A stretch of 64,000 nucleotides of DNA from Pleurostoma richardsiae (GCA_030052745.1 JANBVO010000027.1:62001-126000), one strand, 5' to 3'. Shown: positions 9,068 to 21,600, counted from the stretch's first letter. Notes: generated by a model from the sequence alone, not told the origin. Made by a program: numbers and translations.

Positions 9068-10753
9068 TTACGCGGAAGCTCCGCTGATGAAGAACCACTT
9101 GTCTATCGAGGCGTCGATCTTGGCGGGGGGAAGCTCCTCGCTTGGGGGCAGAGGAGGCAGCTGGTCAGGAGAGACACGGCTGGTAGAGTGGGCGACGGTC
9201 AGGTTGGTCCTACAAATCGAGTTAGTCGAGCTATGCTGAGGGTACGGAGACGCTAAGTAAACCTACGTCGAGATGTTTCCAGGCTGGGTCTTGCCGGTGA
9301 TGAGTCTCTCCCAAGCCTCAGAGCACTCACGGACAACGTCCATGGCGTACCTGCGTTCCCAAGTCAGCGATCATACCGTAGAGGGTTTGAGTTGGGGAAT
9401 CGGATCTTACTTCTTGTTCTTGCACTCGCCGGTGAAGGCAAACTGGTTCTCGGGCTTGCCGTCGGGGATCTTGTAGATGCGGAACCACTCGTTCGTGGCG
9501 CGCAGGAGGCCGGGCAGGTGGCGCTCGACGTCCTCGACGTCGTTCAGCTTAGGGGCGAGCGGGTCGTTGATGTCGATGACGATGACCTTCCAGTCCGTCT
9601 CCTCCTCGTCGAGGAGGGCCATGACGCCGAGGACCTTGACCTGCTTGACCTGGCCGGTGTAGCCAACCAGCTCGCCGATCTCGCAGACGTCGAGAGGGTC
9701 GTTGTCACCCTTGGCCTTGGTCTCGGGGTGGACGACGTTGGGGTCCTCCCAGGTCTGGTCACGATGCTGTCAGTAACGCAGCCATTGACGGTCATGTTGC
9801 AGCTTGTGGAGGGTCTATCTAACGTACCTGGGGGAAGGCGCCGTAATTCCACAGGTAGCCCTTGTGGGGGAAGCAGTTGCGGACATATCGAAGCTTGCCC
9901 TTCTTGATATCTTGCTTGATGGGGTTGAGGAGCTCATCCTTGGAGATCTGTGTGTTTCAATCGTGATCAGTATTCGCGTGTCTTGCTGAGAGTGTGCATG
10001 TCGTCATCCTCTGCCTCTCCAACGCCAGCTGTGCTTGGCGGGCATTGTGCACGTGGTGCGCAACTTTCGTCACCAAAGAGAGGCAGATGGGCAGCACGCA
10101 ACAGAGAAGAGAGGTAAGCTTACCTCCAGCTTGGCATTGGTCCACCGGGGGATCTCGACGATCATGTTCAGGACGGTCTGCTCCGGGTTGGCATAGAGAG
10201 GGATGTCGTGGAACGTCGAGATGGGGACGCCGTCCTTCTCGATGTACACGCGGTGCTCGAGCGTGTTGGGCGCCGCGACCTTTCGCACGCTGTACGACAT
10301 GGTGGGCGACGGTGCGGGGGGGCTGTCTTGCTGCTGGTGCTGGGTTTGGTCGGTGGAGGAATTGGCGGTGCTCGAAAGGTGACGAGCGATCTGGGCGGCG
10401 CGGAGGGACGAAATTTTGGCAGACGAGGACGGTGAGGGCCTTGCTGCCGGTGGTGCTGCCGGAGGGGGAGAAGAGTTTGAAGATGAGGTCTGCAAGTTGC
10501 GGGCAGCGGTGGCGGTGGAGCAGAGAGTGGGAGAAGAGCGAGGAGGGGGAGGGGCTCTAGGGCGGGGTCCCGCTCCGAATTTGCTGGGCAGATTGTGTGA
10601 CGCCAGCGCAAACCCTCGCGCTGTGGCTTGCGCCAATAATCGGCTGTTGTTGGCCTGGACGACCGGACGAAGCTGGGTCCGGCAGCGGGAGAAGGTGCAG
10701 CAGCAGCGGCGGTGCGTTGCGGTGAGCAGAGGCAGAGCCCGTTGGGAGGACAT
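9068..10753 (-). CDS. IPP1: Inorganic pyrophosphatase, probable cytosolic and mitochondrial forms
   Basis: The enzyme hydrolyses PPi to phosphate. The core form starts at ATG 10300 with exons 10300-10124, 9947-9828, 9754-9411, 9350-9267 and 9209-9068. It has 288 residues (yeast IPP1 has 287). The metal-binding signature DNDPLDV places the catalytic aspartates at 116, 118 and 121. The last exon supplies the conserved [10 protein letters not shown] end; the intron before it (GTAGGT...CTAAC...TGTAG) is easily missed because reading through gives an early stop. An in-frame ATG at 10753 adds 151 residues without interruption, rich in Arg, Ser and Ala and poor in acidic residues at first, like a mitochondrial presequence. 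The upstream ATG has T at -3 (weak); the inner one is CACCATG (strong). Boundaries given here include the long form. Confidence 0.95.
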
Positions 10754-11742
10754 GCAGCTCGGTAGGTATATTAGTGAGGTAAGGTGGAAGACGGAGGCTT
10801 AAAGGCCTTAGAGGCAGCACAAGAACCCTGTGAGCCCCGTTGAGAGCCTCGGTAGACGGGATGGCAGGCGGTGAAAAAGATCGATCGAGCGATGCAAGCA
10901 AAAGTCCCCCTTGGTGTTCCCGCCGTGGCCGAAGAGATCAGGGACCGCGGTACACAAGCCACGCCAGTTAATCTGGGTACCTTAGCCCTGCCGCCGGCAG
11001 CGTCACTCCTACTGGGTACGTGTGCCGCCGTAATTGATCTGCTAGGGGCACCTGTGAGCGGCGCGGGAGGATTCGGCTGTTGCGTGCTTCCGTTCGGATC
11101 GAAGGATGATGATCTGTCTGTGGCCGGAGCTTCAGGTGCTCTTGGCTGCCGCTACGGCTTCCAGTAATTCCGTGATAACCGTGATACCCGGATCTCTGCT
11201 TCAACTCGATATAAGGGAAGACGAGAGAATTATCTAATGGTGATGTTTGCAAGCACAGGCAAAAAGGCTTGCCTTCTCTCACTCTTTCTTTCACAAGCAA
11301 AAATTGTCCTCTATCGAGGCCGGTATTTAAATGAAGCTTCAGGGGTCCCGGACACTCCCAATATCACCAGCCACATTGTGGCTGAGGTCCCTTTCCGCAA
11401 GGACATAAGCACCTATCATTCACAGATATCCTCAGCGTCAATGAAGCACCGCATATGCCCGGCTACCTTGCGAGAATACCAGTTTAATGCTACCATCTGC
11501 CTGCCTAATAGAGCTAACAAGACGTAATCGTTCAAACAATGCTGCTGTGCTGTCCCCACGGTCCCGCAAAGCCCAGCTTTCTCTCAGGGGTATCTGCTGC
11601 TCGCCCAAGGGGGGAAAAGAAAGCAAACGAAAAAGCATAACGACCGCAACAAATGACCCGTAACCACGCATTCGACGCAGTAGGCTCGTTCTCGTCATGA
11701 CACAACACCCCTCGTCTCACACAAAACCATAGCCTCCGTCAA
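10754..11742. other. Intergenic: pyrophosphatase promoter and UNC13-like 3' region
   Basis: About 1 kb upstream of the pyrophosphatase long start and downstream of the UNC13-like stop. Only short chance ORFs are present. I recognise no RNA gene or repeat. Confidence 0.5.
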
Positions 11743-14700
11743 TCACCGCCTAGGCAGGCTGTTCCGCCCAAGCTGCCCGGCGGTGTTCCAACCCTGGTGG
11801 ATGCTCTGCCGGACGATCATGGCCGCCGCCTGGCTCGCCGCCATCCGCTCCTTCTGCCGGTGCCTCTCCTTGAGGTACCCCACCGCCTCAGGCCGCATGC
11901 GCAGGATCCGCAGGATCATGTCGTCCGACGGGTCGGCCTGGGCCTCGCGCCGCCGCTCCTCCTTGGCCTGCCGCATCGCCACCAGGTTGCGGTTCATCAT
12001 GATGCTCTTGCCGCGCCGGATCGTGCCCATGCTGCCGAATGCCGCCGCCCCGCTGAATGTCGGCCCGAACGTCGGCGGCGCCGACAGCCGGTTGTGCTGG
12101 AAGGCCTGCCCGCCGGCGGCAGCCTGCTGGAACTGCTGCTGTGCCCGCTGCTGCGTCGCCGCCACCATGCGCTCCGACGTGCGGATCAGGTTCTCGGTCG
12201 TATCGAAGTAGAAGAAGTTGAGCGACGCGAGCTCGTGCCACTTAGGCGACTTGAGCACCTCCGCCGGCACCCCCAGCACCTCGCCGTTCTCGTCCTTGGC
12301 ATTGAAGAACTCGAAGAGCAGTTGTAGCCACTTATACACAACGTCCAGCTCCGCCTCGGTTAGAGGCTTCTGCGACGACGGCTTATCAGACAACGGGGGC
12401 ACCAGGAGCTTCTCGATCGCTATCAGCACTTCCTTCCACAGGCGGGTCATGACCGCCAACATGGTCGCGTCTGTCAGAGTCTGCTTCATGATAGCAAAGT
12501 TCTCGTCGAAATATGTGAACAGCGACTGCAGCGCGTTTTCCACGTCCGCTTGCGTCAGCTGCGGCGCAACAGACTTCCGGTTCTTCCACATGCCTGTAAT
12601 CGAGGCGGCGATGCCACGGCTGAGCAAAGCCTTCAGGGCATCGTGCGACAACGATGCATTGATATGGGCAGTGAGCTGAACACGAGTTAGCAACGTGAGT
12701 ACAACTTCGAAAACGAAGTCCGGTGCAGTCTTACCTTGTCGGTGATCTTGCGCACCATGTTGCGCTCCGTCCTCTTCAGGTGCCTGAAGGCCTTCCCAAA
12801 GTGGAACTGGATATCGTCCTTCTCGCCCTCCATGCTGACTCGTAACAGCAGTCTGCCTTGAGTGTCCAGGTCTAGCCAGAACTCACGGGGGAGGTAGTCG
12901 CTGAAGTGTACGGGATCAAGCTTAAGGGAAGTCCTCCCGACGAAGTCATGGTCTCCGAAAGTATCGTAGTCCCAGATCGTCGCAATCAGGTTCAGAGGGC
13001 CGGTGACTCTTATATCCACGGCCTCGTCCCAGGAAGGATTCAGATTTCTAGGGATGACCCGCGTCTTCGCGAGTCGCTTCTGGTACTCGTCACAAAGAAC
13101 CACATACGGATCACTATAGCCGTTCGGGTCGCAAGCTTTGAGGTCTTCCGCTTCCACAATCTTGACCGTAAAAACGTACGTGCTCGGCCGGCGGATTTGC
13201 TCCTTAGGACCTTCCGCACGACGTAGAACTTCGGCGCATTGTTCAACGTTCATGAGCTTCTCCAGTTTATCAAGCGCCTGCATTGCGTACTCGATATTGT
13301 TCAATTTCACAAATGACTAGAAACGAGTTAGTCGCAATGTCTATAGCATCGCCAGAAACATTGCACATACCTCGGGATAGAATTGGAAGGGTTCAATCCG
13401 GTCCTTCGTGTTCCAGGCGTCCTTGGCCATCTGCATGATGCGCTCCTGTGCTGTCTTTTGGGCCGCGGCAAGCTCCTGAGCCGTCTGTCTGTCCATTTCG
13501 CGGTTGAATCTTTGCTCGACAATCTCGCAGTAGCGACCAATACCCGAAGCAAACGCCTTAGCAAGGGCTGTCATGAACTTGGCATGATGAACGTCGTCGT
13601 CCCACTCCAGCTGGAACACCTGATCGACGGTCTGGTTGAAGAGCTGAAAGACATCGACAACGGAGACGCTGTGGCGTTCCGCATCGCTGGGGATACCGTC
13701 CGGGTTCTGGGTTCGGACCTGGAACTGGTCCTGCTTGATGGCCTGCTCAACGAACTCCTCCATGCGTGTTTCAGCGTTGTTGATCCAGCGCCAAACGAAC
13801 TCCGCCAGGAGGCTCTCAATACTGAAAGCAAATGGGACACCGGGAAGCGATTCGACGTGGATCTTGCGGATGTCCACAAGTTCCTTATACAGATCAAATC
13901 CATCCTGAAGATCGATTTCGACGCCGCGGTCCTTGGCCACGGTGATGATCCTCTCAATTATGACGTTAGCATCCTTCTCGAAATTCGGGAATATCGTCTC
14001 GACAAGGACCGTGAACGGACTGACGCCCAAGATCTCGGGGTTCTTCCGGTAGCGATTCTTTATTTTCTGGCTGAGCCCAGTGACCTTCTTCCCCAAGCCG
14101 ACGACATGGCTGAAGTCCCAGTCTTCCTGACTGATGGGGATTTCGGCATCCAAATAACCACGGTAGACATTGGCAGCTTGTTGGCGGAGGCCCTCAGAGA
14201 GGAGCTTCGAGAACTCCGCAGCGTCCTCCGGCTTCCGGGAGAATGACGGATCGTTGTAGATATGGTTCGTCAGAACATACATGACCGCGCCCACTGACGG
14301 GGGTTTTGGTTCGTAGCAGTGCTGAAGCAGGTCATAGAGGTCTCGGAGGAGAGCATCGTTTAAGCTGTTCAGAGTGTGCTGAAAGACTGCAAAATCCTGT
14401 ATAGTCCACTTGCTGGTATCGATCTCGTGCAACGCCGCATGGTGGCTCTGGATATAGGGCGGCTTCCTGTGCTCTGGAGGTGGCTCCTTCACGAATTCGA
14501 ATACGGCATTCACATCTTCGACACTGATCTCCTCATCCATAAACTTACGGGTAGCAACCTCGAGCAGAGTGACGTGCCGCGTAAACTGAGGAATCCGCCA
14601 GCGGACACACAACTCTGTCAACAACTCCATAGACTGTCTTGACAAAGGGGTGTAGGGTATAGAAGGGTCAGCATGCACCAAGTCGAACTGCATAGCATGC

Positions 14701-15989
14701 TGGAGTATGACCTTGTAATGGGCGCGGGGATCGGGGGGGATGTACGTGTAGCTAGCATCATCTCCACTTCTGATACTGGAAGCATCTTCGATAGACAGAC
14801 TGCTCAAGCTAAGAGACGGGTCGAAGCCCAGCGAGCCCGAGTCTGGGTTGGAGATCATCCTAGCGAGATCAGAATATGCCTGGTCTTCCCCATAGGTGGA
14901 CTGGGGCCGGACAGGTAGAGGCTTCTCGTAGCTCCCAGTGGATGTCTTGCTCAGTTCAGGCCTGGCAGTCAAAATATCGAGCATCATGGAGGACAGGTGG
15001 CCCCGCTCGCCTCTCCTCCATTCCTCAAAGGCATCATCAAGGTCAAAATCTTGCCGTCTCAGTGCGCCGAGCATGTTCGAGTCCAGGCGATGCTGGTAGG
15101 CCTTCAGGTCCTTCAGGGCAGCTTCCTCGGTCCACACGTTGCGGTTCGCATCGATATCAGCCTGCACCTGGGAGTGGACGCGGCCGAAGATCTTTGCAAC
15201 AATCTGCACCATGGGCATGTCCTTGACATCATAGGTCAAAGGCACCTCGACCTCGATGGTCTTGTGCTCCGCATCCTGGCCAGTGTCGATGAACAGGTCT
15301 TGGTCATTCCTGAGCAGCTTCTGCTCCAGCGTGTGGAGACGGCTCATCAGCTCAGGCTTGTCTCGGTCGCCGCCGTGGTCCTTGAGGACATTCGCTATAA
15401 GCCTCACAAACAGAGCAAGGTGCCTGTCGACCAGAATCTTCCAGGTGATGTCTTCTTGACCAGTGTGGAACTGCCTCTGCACCTTGGTCGCGGAGGAGTA
15501 GAAGATGAGGACTAGCGGCTCGAGCTTGCGGTCCTTGTCTATGGATTTGCGGAAGTTGGCATCGGTAAAAGCGATGTATGCCTCGCCGAACGACCTCTTG
15601 ACCGCCGCATCGTTGAAGCCTGGCTGTTTCTCTATTCCCTGCAGCACGCCCTGCATGCGCTTCTCAAGGGCGGCGCGGAAGCTATGCGGGAGCTTGAGGC
15701 TGGAGGTGCTCGAGCCGGTAGGCATGAACTCCTTCATGAGGTCGGTGACGTTGGAGGTGTGTGTGCGGTGGACGGGCTTTGGCGTCGTAATGTACTCCTT
15801 GCGCTTCTTCTTGGGCTGCAAAAGATAGTGCAAGTAGGCGACGCGGAGGGCGAAGCTGTAAGCATCTTCAAAGGTGACGACGGTCTGGAAGGCCCTCGAG
15901 CCAGCGCGCGACCTCCTGCGGGCTTCATCCTGCAGCCTGTTGACGCTGGCCCGGTTCGGCTTCCACGACCTGCTCGACGCCGACGACAT
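11743..15989 (-). CDS. UNC13/Munc13-like protein (MUN domain with central C2)
   Basis: Exons 15989-13371, 13316-12735 and 12675-11743 join in phase 0 to 1,377 residues. Both introns have CTAAC branch points. The order is a basic N-terminus, a long helical region, MHD1 at about 620-840, a C2 domain at about 921-1030, then MHD2 at about 1075-1240. C2 calcium loops are intact: CDPNGYSDPYV and DYDTFGDHDF keep the acidic ligands. This MHD1-C2-MHD2 layout is the fungal Unc13-like family (DUF810/MUN), related to fission-yeast Ync13, which supports exocytosis and membrane priming during cytokinesis. Fusion at hyphal tips or septa is the likely site of action, by inference. The C-terminus is Gln/Arg-rich and not conserved in animal Munc13. 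Confidence 0.9.
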
Positions 15990-17166
15990 TTTGGCGGTCG
16001 CGGTCGTGGTCGCGGTCGTGGGCGGCCGCGGAGATCGGGAGGCTGGAGGCTGGAGGCTGGAGGCGGGGGTGGCCGCACGGGCAGTTCAGACGGGGGCGCT
16101 TGCGGGCGTTGTCATGAGAACGGTATATCGCTGGGAAACTTGGAGCAGCAACGCAGAGAAGCGATCGAGGCCACTGTAGAATTAATCGGTGCTAGTGATG
16201 ACAGGCGACGTTGTGCAAATTCGGGGCTGTTTGTGTGGTGGTGGTTTCGTCAGGGTGTTTTTAGTTGGGGTTGGATCGATTGATTGATGTCCAACCCAAC
16301 TACTCTACTACTGCAACTGCCGGGGGCGCTTGTTGGTGGTGATCAACGTCATCTGGACACACGCCTCCGGCCACACCAGCGACCACACCACAGCACGAGA
16401 TTTGGCGGCCAAAGCGGCGGCGCGCGGTGGGGGCTGCGACCGTAATCTGCTTCGTATTTTTGGCATCACAGGGGGGGTTTGGAAACACGCTATAACAGGC
16501 GCTATTATACGGGCGTGCTTCGCAGCCACCGCAGTCCATCCTACCGTCACAAGTTTTTTGCTTGCTAAAGCACCGCAGGAATCTGCGAATATTCTTTACA
16601 TTCCGGCACGTTCAGGGTCTCTGGTGGCTTTGATTGTTCATCAGCGAGATGAACGAAGTACTCTCCCTCTATGTGGATTGATGACGCCGTATTCTACACC
16701 TTGACGACCTCCAGGGACTGCTCTCCGCCACGCTGACAAACTCTCGTCCATATTCCAACCTGGACTCTCGGGTTCGAACCACGCCCGTCCGGCCTTACAA
16801 AGCTACTGTCGTGGCTTGCATTAGATGAAGGCCGCACCCGTCGGGCGTCCCGCGAAACCTCCAAAAATCCACTCTCTGCACACCAACGTGCTGACTGGTT
16901 AGCAGCAGATAGCTGTCCTATTTCACAGTAGCCTAGTTGCCGCCGTGCTAGTTTGTGCTCCCACAGGACTTGATCCAGACTTCCACAGAAGCACCAGGGC
17001 AACGGCTGCTCACATAGCAACTGTGTGTACGGACGAATTAGACTGGCGCTCCTGAGGAACCTCGGAGTTGCCCTATGCTACGTCTTTTCCTCTTGTATCT
17101 GAGGACTTGGGCAAAAATGCGTCCCTAGTTCCGCATGTTGGGTTCCTCCAGGAGCCTCTCGTGCTT
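15990..17166. other. Intergenic: UNC13-like promoter and thioesterase 3' side
   Basis: About 1.2 kb without a supported gene. A GGTTCGAACC decamer at about 16770 mimics a tRNA T-loop, but the flanks do not pair. It marks the start of a gene-poor segment that runs to 22.1 kb. Confidence 0.5.
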
Positions 17167-18379
17167 TTATATCTTACTGAGCATGCTCCCACGATGTGAC
17201 GTGTGCACTCTCTCTTCTAGAGTCATCTGGTTACACACGGCAACAATATCTCCGTCAGGGTCCAGGATCAAGATCTCGGCATCCAGCCGACCGTTACGGA
17301 TGCGTTTGCTTTGCTGCCAACAACGCTATGAGCAAGAGAAACATCATGACAAAGACGAATGCGCGAGGCAGAGACTCACCACGCGTACGAAGAGGAATTC
17401 TGCCCCTGCGGCTGGCAATATCTTCTTGATGTCCATGTTCAAGATAGCTGGTGTTGTCTTATACAGAAAGGGCAGCGAAAGGTCCGTCAAAGCAAGCGCT
17501 TTGTCGTGCAGGTCAGACTTAGCCACACATATGTCGGCCACGATGCCTAGCGACGACGTTGAGAAGGTTGTCCCATCAGAGAAGCTTATCCAGTGATCGA
17601 GTGTGGGCCGGGGCAGCGTCGGCTCCTTCTCTAGGAACAAATCGACGGTATCGCGGCCACTGTCGGTCTGTCTGAACGTCTAGTGGTCTTCTGTCAGTGA
17701 TGGTTTGACATCACTTCCTGAAGTCGGAAGCGGCGTGCTTGATGGATCGCAAGGAGATCGAACCCTTGAAAAGTGGTGAAGGAACGCGACATACCAAAGC
17801 TCCATGCAATTTCCATGACGCATCTTCATCCTCTCTGAGTTTTTGAAGGTTGACTGGCCGCGGCGCGGGTCGAAGCTCAAAATTCGTTTCGATGCTAGAA
17901 CCCTTCAACTGAGCCATGTTGGTATTGGTGAGGTAGGCAGTGACCAGCTCATCGCCGAGCCTGGCTGGGTCCAACCTCCCCGACAGACCGGCTGTGTCGC
18001 CGCTGTAGTCAATCAAGGTCGTTTGCACGACGGACGTCTGCCCTCCGAGCTTCAAGTCTCTGACCTTAAAGACAGCACAGCCGCCATGAGTTGGCCGGAG
18101 ATAATTTAGCTGGACAGCAACAGTATGTGGCTGATGATAAGCCGCCAAGGTCGTGCTGAAGTGGATTCGAGAGACCTCAAGAAAACAAGACGCTTCACCG
18201 GCAAGTCAGCTGTGACGTTCAAGGAGAATTGTAGGTATCAGAGAACCGTCTGCCAGACCTATGTATCCGGGGCTAGGGATATCGGATCGTTCGGAATCGT
18301 AACCTAGCTCAACCACATAAGTGTGGGAGCTCAGCCTCCTGATGGACAAACCCTCTTGGAGAGACGCAAGGGTGATCAT
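17167..18379 (-). CDS. Thioesterase-like (double hotdog) protein, probably frameshifted near the 5' end
   Basis: Exons 17795-18175, 17380-17679 and 17167-17313 (read on the minus strand from high to low) join with GTATGT...CTAG and GTGAGT...GGCAG introns. They encode the C-terminal three quarters of a fungal acyl-CoA thioesterase-like protein. Recognisable blocks are YHQPHTVAVQLNYLRPTHGG, the LTNTNMAQ region, SLGIVADI and a final ILDPDGDIVAV strand. The natural first exon would be 18379 to about 18217, starting MITLASLQEG and including SSHTYVVEL. It cannot be joined in frame: the 41-nt GT-AG intron (18216-18176, GTCACA with a GCTGAC branch) leaves the frames one base apart, and reading through meets TGA. 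One indel in exon 1 would explain this. The usual D-W-C-x-G motif also looks eroded. Either a young pseudogene, a sequencing error or an unusual splice. Confidence 0.7.
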
Positions 18380-19775
18380 CTTGGGGACTGATGACGGTTT
18401 GAGTTTGAAGTATCAGTTCAAGGGCCCCGAGGGCTGAGCAGGGAAAGCCAATCTTTTGTATGAGGCAAAGAGCTAGGTTAGTCTACTTCATGGAAGGACA
18501 CTGGATATGGACAAAGCTCTACTTGTAAGCTGATATCATAACCCAACCGTCAGTCCTACAGAACAAGACGTATGCTTGGGAGGTGTTATAGCAGGGCATG
18601 CCACTGCCAGGGAACGCAATGTCTTTGACCACCAATGCGCTCGTCCCGCACAGCACGTTCAGTCAGAAATCCGGCGCAGGTGAGAACGGCACCAGCTGGT
18701 CCAACGCTTCCTCCTAGCAAATGACGACCAACATCACTGCCATCAGGTTATGGATCCGGATGCGAGAGACCAGCCTAGAACCAGTCAGATGTGGCCACCC
18801 TCATCTGAGATTTGGGGGCCCCATCCGGCCAGTGGTCGAGACAGCGCATCCCTCAGGATCAGGTCCACGTACAAAGGACTTTGGAAAAGAAGGCTGCGAG
18901 GTGTGCGGGAAGGCTAGGATAAGCAGGACATCGGCGGTCTTCATCAGTCAGCATCTCCACCCTACGCCGGGTGCTCTACTATATTTTGCGCATAAGCATG
19001 AGCTCGATCCTTCGCCTACTCCGAACCTGGAGGACGGTGTGATGAGACCGGCGTAAAGGCGCACGTGCCCAGTCCCGCGTGCAGTGTGTATAAGGGGAAG
19101 GGCAAACTTCATTACAATGGAACGGTAAGACTCAAGCCTTATACCTATGTATCTATCGATGCTATCACCAAGGAGATAGCCAGGGCACAAACCCACCACA
19201 ATATTTCCTCAAGATTCCACGATCTGGTCACTGTTCCTCCGCCGGCCTTGGGAGAATATGCTAACCTCTAATGAACAGAAGATACCCCTATGACCCGACG
19301 AGTCTGATGAAGGACGGTACCTTGACCAATGATTATGGAATTGGAGAGCCTGCCACACGTTGCCCCCCGGCATCTTGGAAATGGCGGGAATTGCAACGAG
19401 TTGTGGCACACCGGCCCTGCGGTCACTGAGTCTCGAGCCCTCTAGCTGCCGCAGCCTTGCTGCCATGCTCTATTCCATAGGACATACGGCTCTCTTGCGG
19501 CAGCGCGGCAAGAAGCCAGCGGCCTGGACTGCGACCCAACCTTCAGCACGGCTGCATATTCGCGAAGCACCATCTTTCAAAGCCTTTCCAGCTGAACATG
19601 CTCTTTCTTGCACCTTCAGACTGTACAAAATCGGCCTGCCCGCTTTCCGATCCATCTTTCCAAAACCTAGCCAACGTATTTCCTTTATTCACACACTCCC
19701 AGTCCCGAAAGGAAGTTTGTTGTATTCTCTCGCAAGTGGACCGATCGCTTCTTTTCATCCTTTCGGCTCTGCAGT
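18380..19775. other. Gene-poor spacer in the 16-22 kb island
   Basis: Holds the upstream regions of the thioesterase-like and Cys/His-repeat genes. Several ORFs up to about 110 codons exist but lack consistent splice sites or recognisable motifs. I call nothing here. Confidence 0.5.
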
Positions 19776-20552
19776 ATGGCCCATTACCCTCGCAGCATGG
19801 GATTTGTCCCTGGGAACAACGTCTATGGCACTCGCGGCGCGGTCCCCATACCTGGCAACAGCGTCCATGGTCTTGGCAGCATGGTCCATGTTCCTCGCAA
19901 TGTGGCCTCCGCCCCTTGCAGGATAGTCCCTACTCCTCCTAGCAGGGTTCCTCCCGAATCAAAGTGTTACTTCTCAAATTGCGGTTTTAAGCGTTCAGAG
20001 CAGAGTTCCTACTGCGAGAGGCGTAAGTTAAAGTCATAGGTAACCAGAAACCTACCTCAACTCCAATGCTGACGCGGTCTTGCTCCAAATACTAGACACG
20101 TGTTCCGCCCCTGGTGAAGGCGCTCTGTGCAATGTAGCAGTAGCATTTGACGATGCTGAAAGATGCCCGATGCGTAAGCTGTCCCCGTTTCCGCTAAGCA
20201 TGCCTCCGCCTTTCCCTGATTCCCAAGCCCTACGAAGCCTGTTTGGCGATAACTCTAGCTGATCTTCTGCCTTATATACTCTAGATAAATGTAAACATCA
20301 GTTCTGTCCAATGACAAAAATGCAGAACGGATCCGGCTATTGCTCTACACGTAAACGATTAGCATTACCTAACAGATTGGCAAGCAAGATTTAGGATGAA
20401 CTGCTAATGCTATGACAGACTACTCTCCTCCGAGGACGGTTTCGGACTCTCGTCCTCCACAGACGGTGCCCGGAAGGACGGGACCCGTCTATCGTCTTCC
20501 AATAGAGGCAGCCAACTATTCTGACGATAAGTGTGGTTGTACTATACTGTAA
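19776..20552 (+). CDS. Small Cys/His-repeat protein, possible CaaX prenylation
   Basis: A four-exon model I built by hand: 19776-20022, 20096-20173, 20285-20350, 20419-20552, giving 174 residues. The ATG has A at -3 and G at +4. Every intron is phase 1 and splits a His codon as C|AY. Donors are GTAAGT, GTAAGC and GTAAAC; branch points are GCTGAC, GCTGAT and GCTAAT; acceptors are CTAG, CTAG and ACAG. Splicing creates three modules of the form C-x4/8-C-x10/11-C-x2-H, each running on into the next, a likely zinc-binding repeat. The first 60 residues are Gly/Pro/Val-rich. The last four residues, CTIL, fit a CaaX box ending in Leu, which would favour geranylgeranylation. I recognise no named family. 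It sits alone in a gene-poor segment. Confidence 0.6.
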
Positions 20553-21023
20553 CCGGAGGCGTTTAGAGCGTGCTACGCTCTGTAGATGGCGCTGAAATAA
20601 ACTGGCCTCATTTCACTTGCCCCATACAAAACTTCACAGTTCACATGGAGCCAGTACAAGGAGATTCACTCGGAGAAGTTCTTATAGTAATGTATCTTCA
20701 GGCAGAATCACGGGGAGCGTTTCGATCTGGCTTATAGTCGGCCTTAGCAGAGCCAAACCGAGATTGCCAGGTCAATACTCGAATGCTGGAGGATTGAAAA
20801 CCGTGGCGACGGACGACAAGGAATGGACACGTTCAACAGGACTCCGAGTAACCTGAAAACTAGCGACTATTGCGAAAGGTATTGAAGTTGTTTTTGGTGG
20901 TCGAGGATTTCAATGTAGTTTCAAGCTCATGGGCAGATCACGGCCACGCGGCGCCGGGAGCCGGGGGGCCGGAGTCGACGTCACCGGGATGCTCCTCCGG
21001 GATTAGGGGTCTTTTTAGGAGGA

Positions 21024-21038
21024 GGGGGGGGGGGGGGG
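21024..21038 (+). repeat. Run of 15 guanines
   Basis: An uninterrupted G15 preceded by GGAGGA. Such tracts can form G-quadruplexes only if further G-runs join in; the nearby GGGGG runs are few. The length may also be a sequencing uncertainty. Confidence 0.9.
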
Positions 21039-21600
21039 TCAAAGGTGGGCCCTATTCTGACCGTTAGTACACGAGTTAAAGCACCACATCAAAGCCTTGG
21101 ATTTGCGCTAAGGAAGACAAGCCTCGATCTTGTGACGGCCTATCGTGGCATAGTGCGGACAAGACGAGGATACACAAGATTCATAAGCAGGTGCATGTTC
21201 CATTTCTGGCTCGTGTGGCCCTGAGACTTCACGGTACCTAGCTACTGTGATACATAGTAGGACATGATGGTCACGGTGTTTCTCATGTAGAGAGATGCGG
21301 CAGCGGCGCGTGCAGGAACGATAAAATACTTCGGTGCGATAAAGATGGGATCTTTGGCGGCAGACGAGGCCGTTGCTTAAAAGGATGACTTGGTACTTCG
21401 CATAACGTTATGAAAGTTAAGAAATACCTGGTGGTGCATCGCCTTAAGCAGGAGCAATCAGCAGGTGCGATGCAATGTGAGACAGAGACATCGCCTGCCC
21501 TGGGCTGAGTCCCTGACAGATCGATAACGTTAGGCGAAGTACCTCGCCTTGGCCTATGCGAGTTGAGATACCTTGAGGTGCACCAAGTGCCTTGGATGCG

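Noticed and set aside
16760-16785. tRNA-like T-loop GGTTCGAACC
   Set aside because: The five bases on each side of the loop do not pair, and no D-arm, anticodon arm or acceptor stem can be placed around it.
19360-19926. 188-codon plus-strand frame overlapping the Cys/His gene
   Set aside because: It is low in motif content and in a different frame from the spliced Cys/His model, which explains the overlapping part better.
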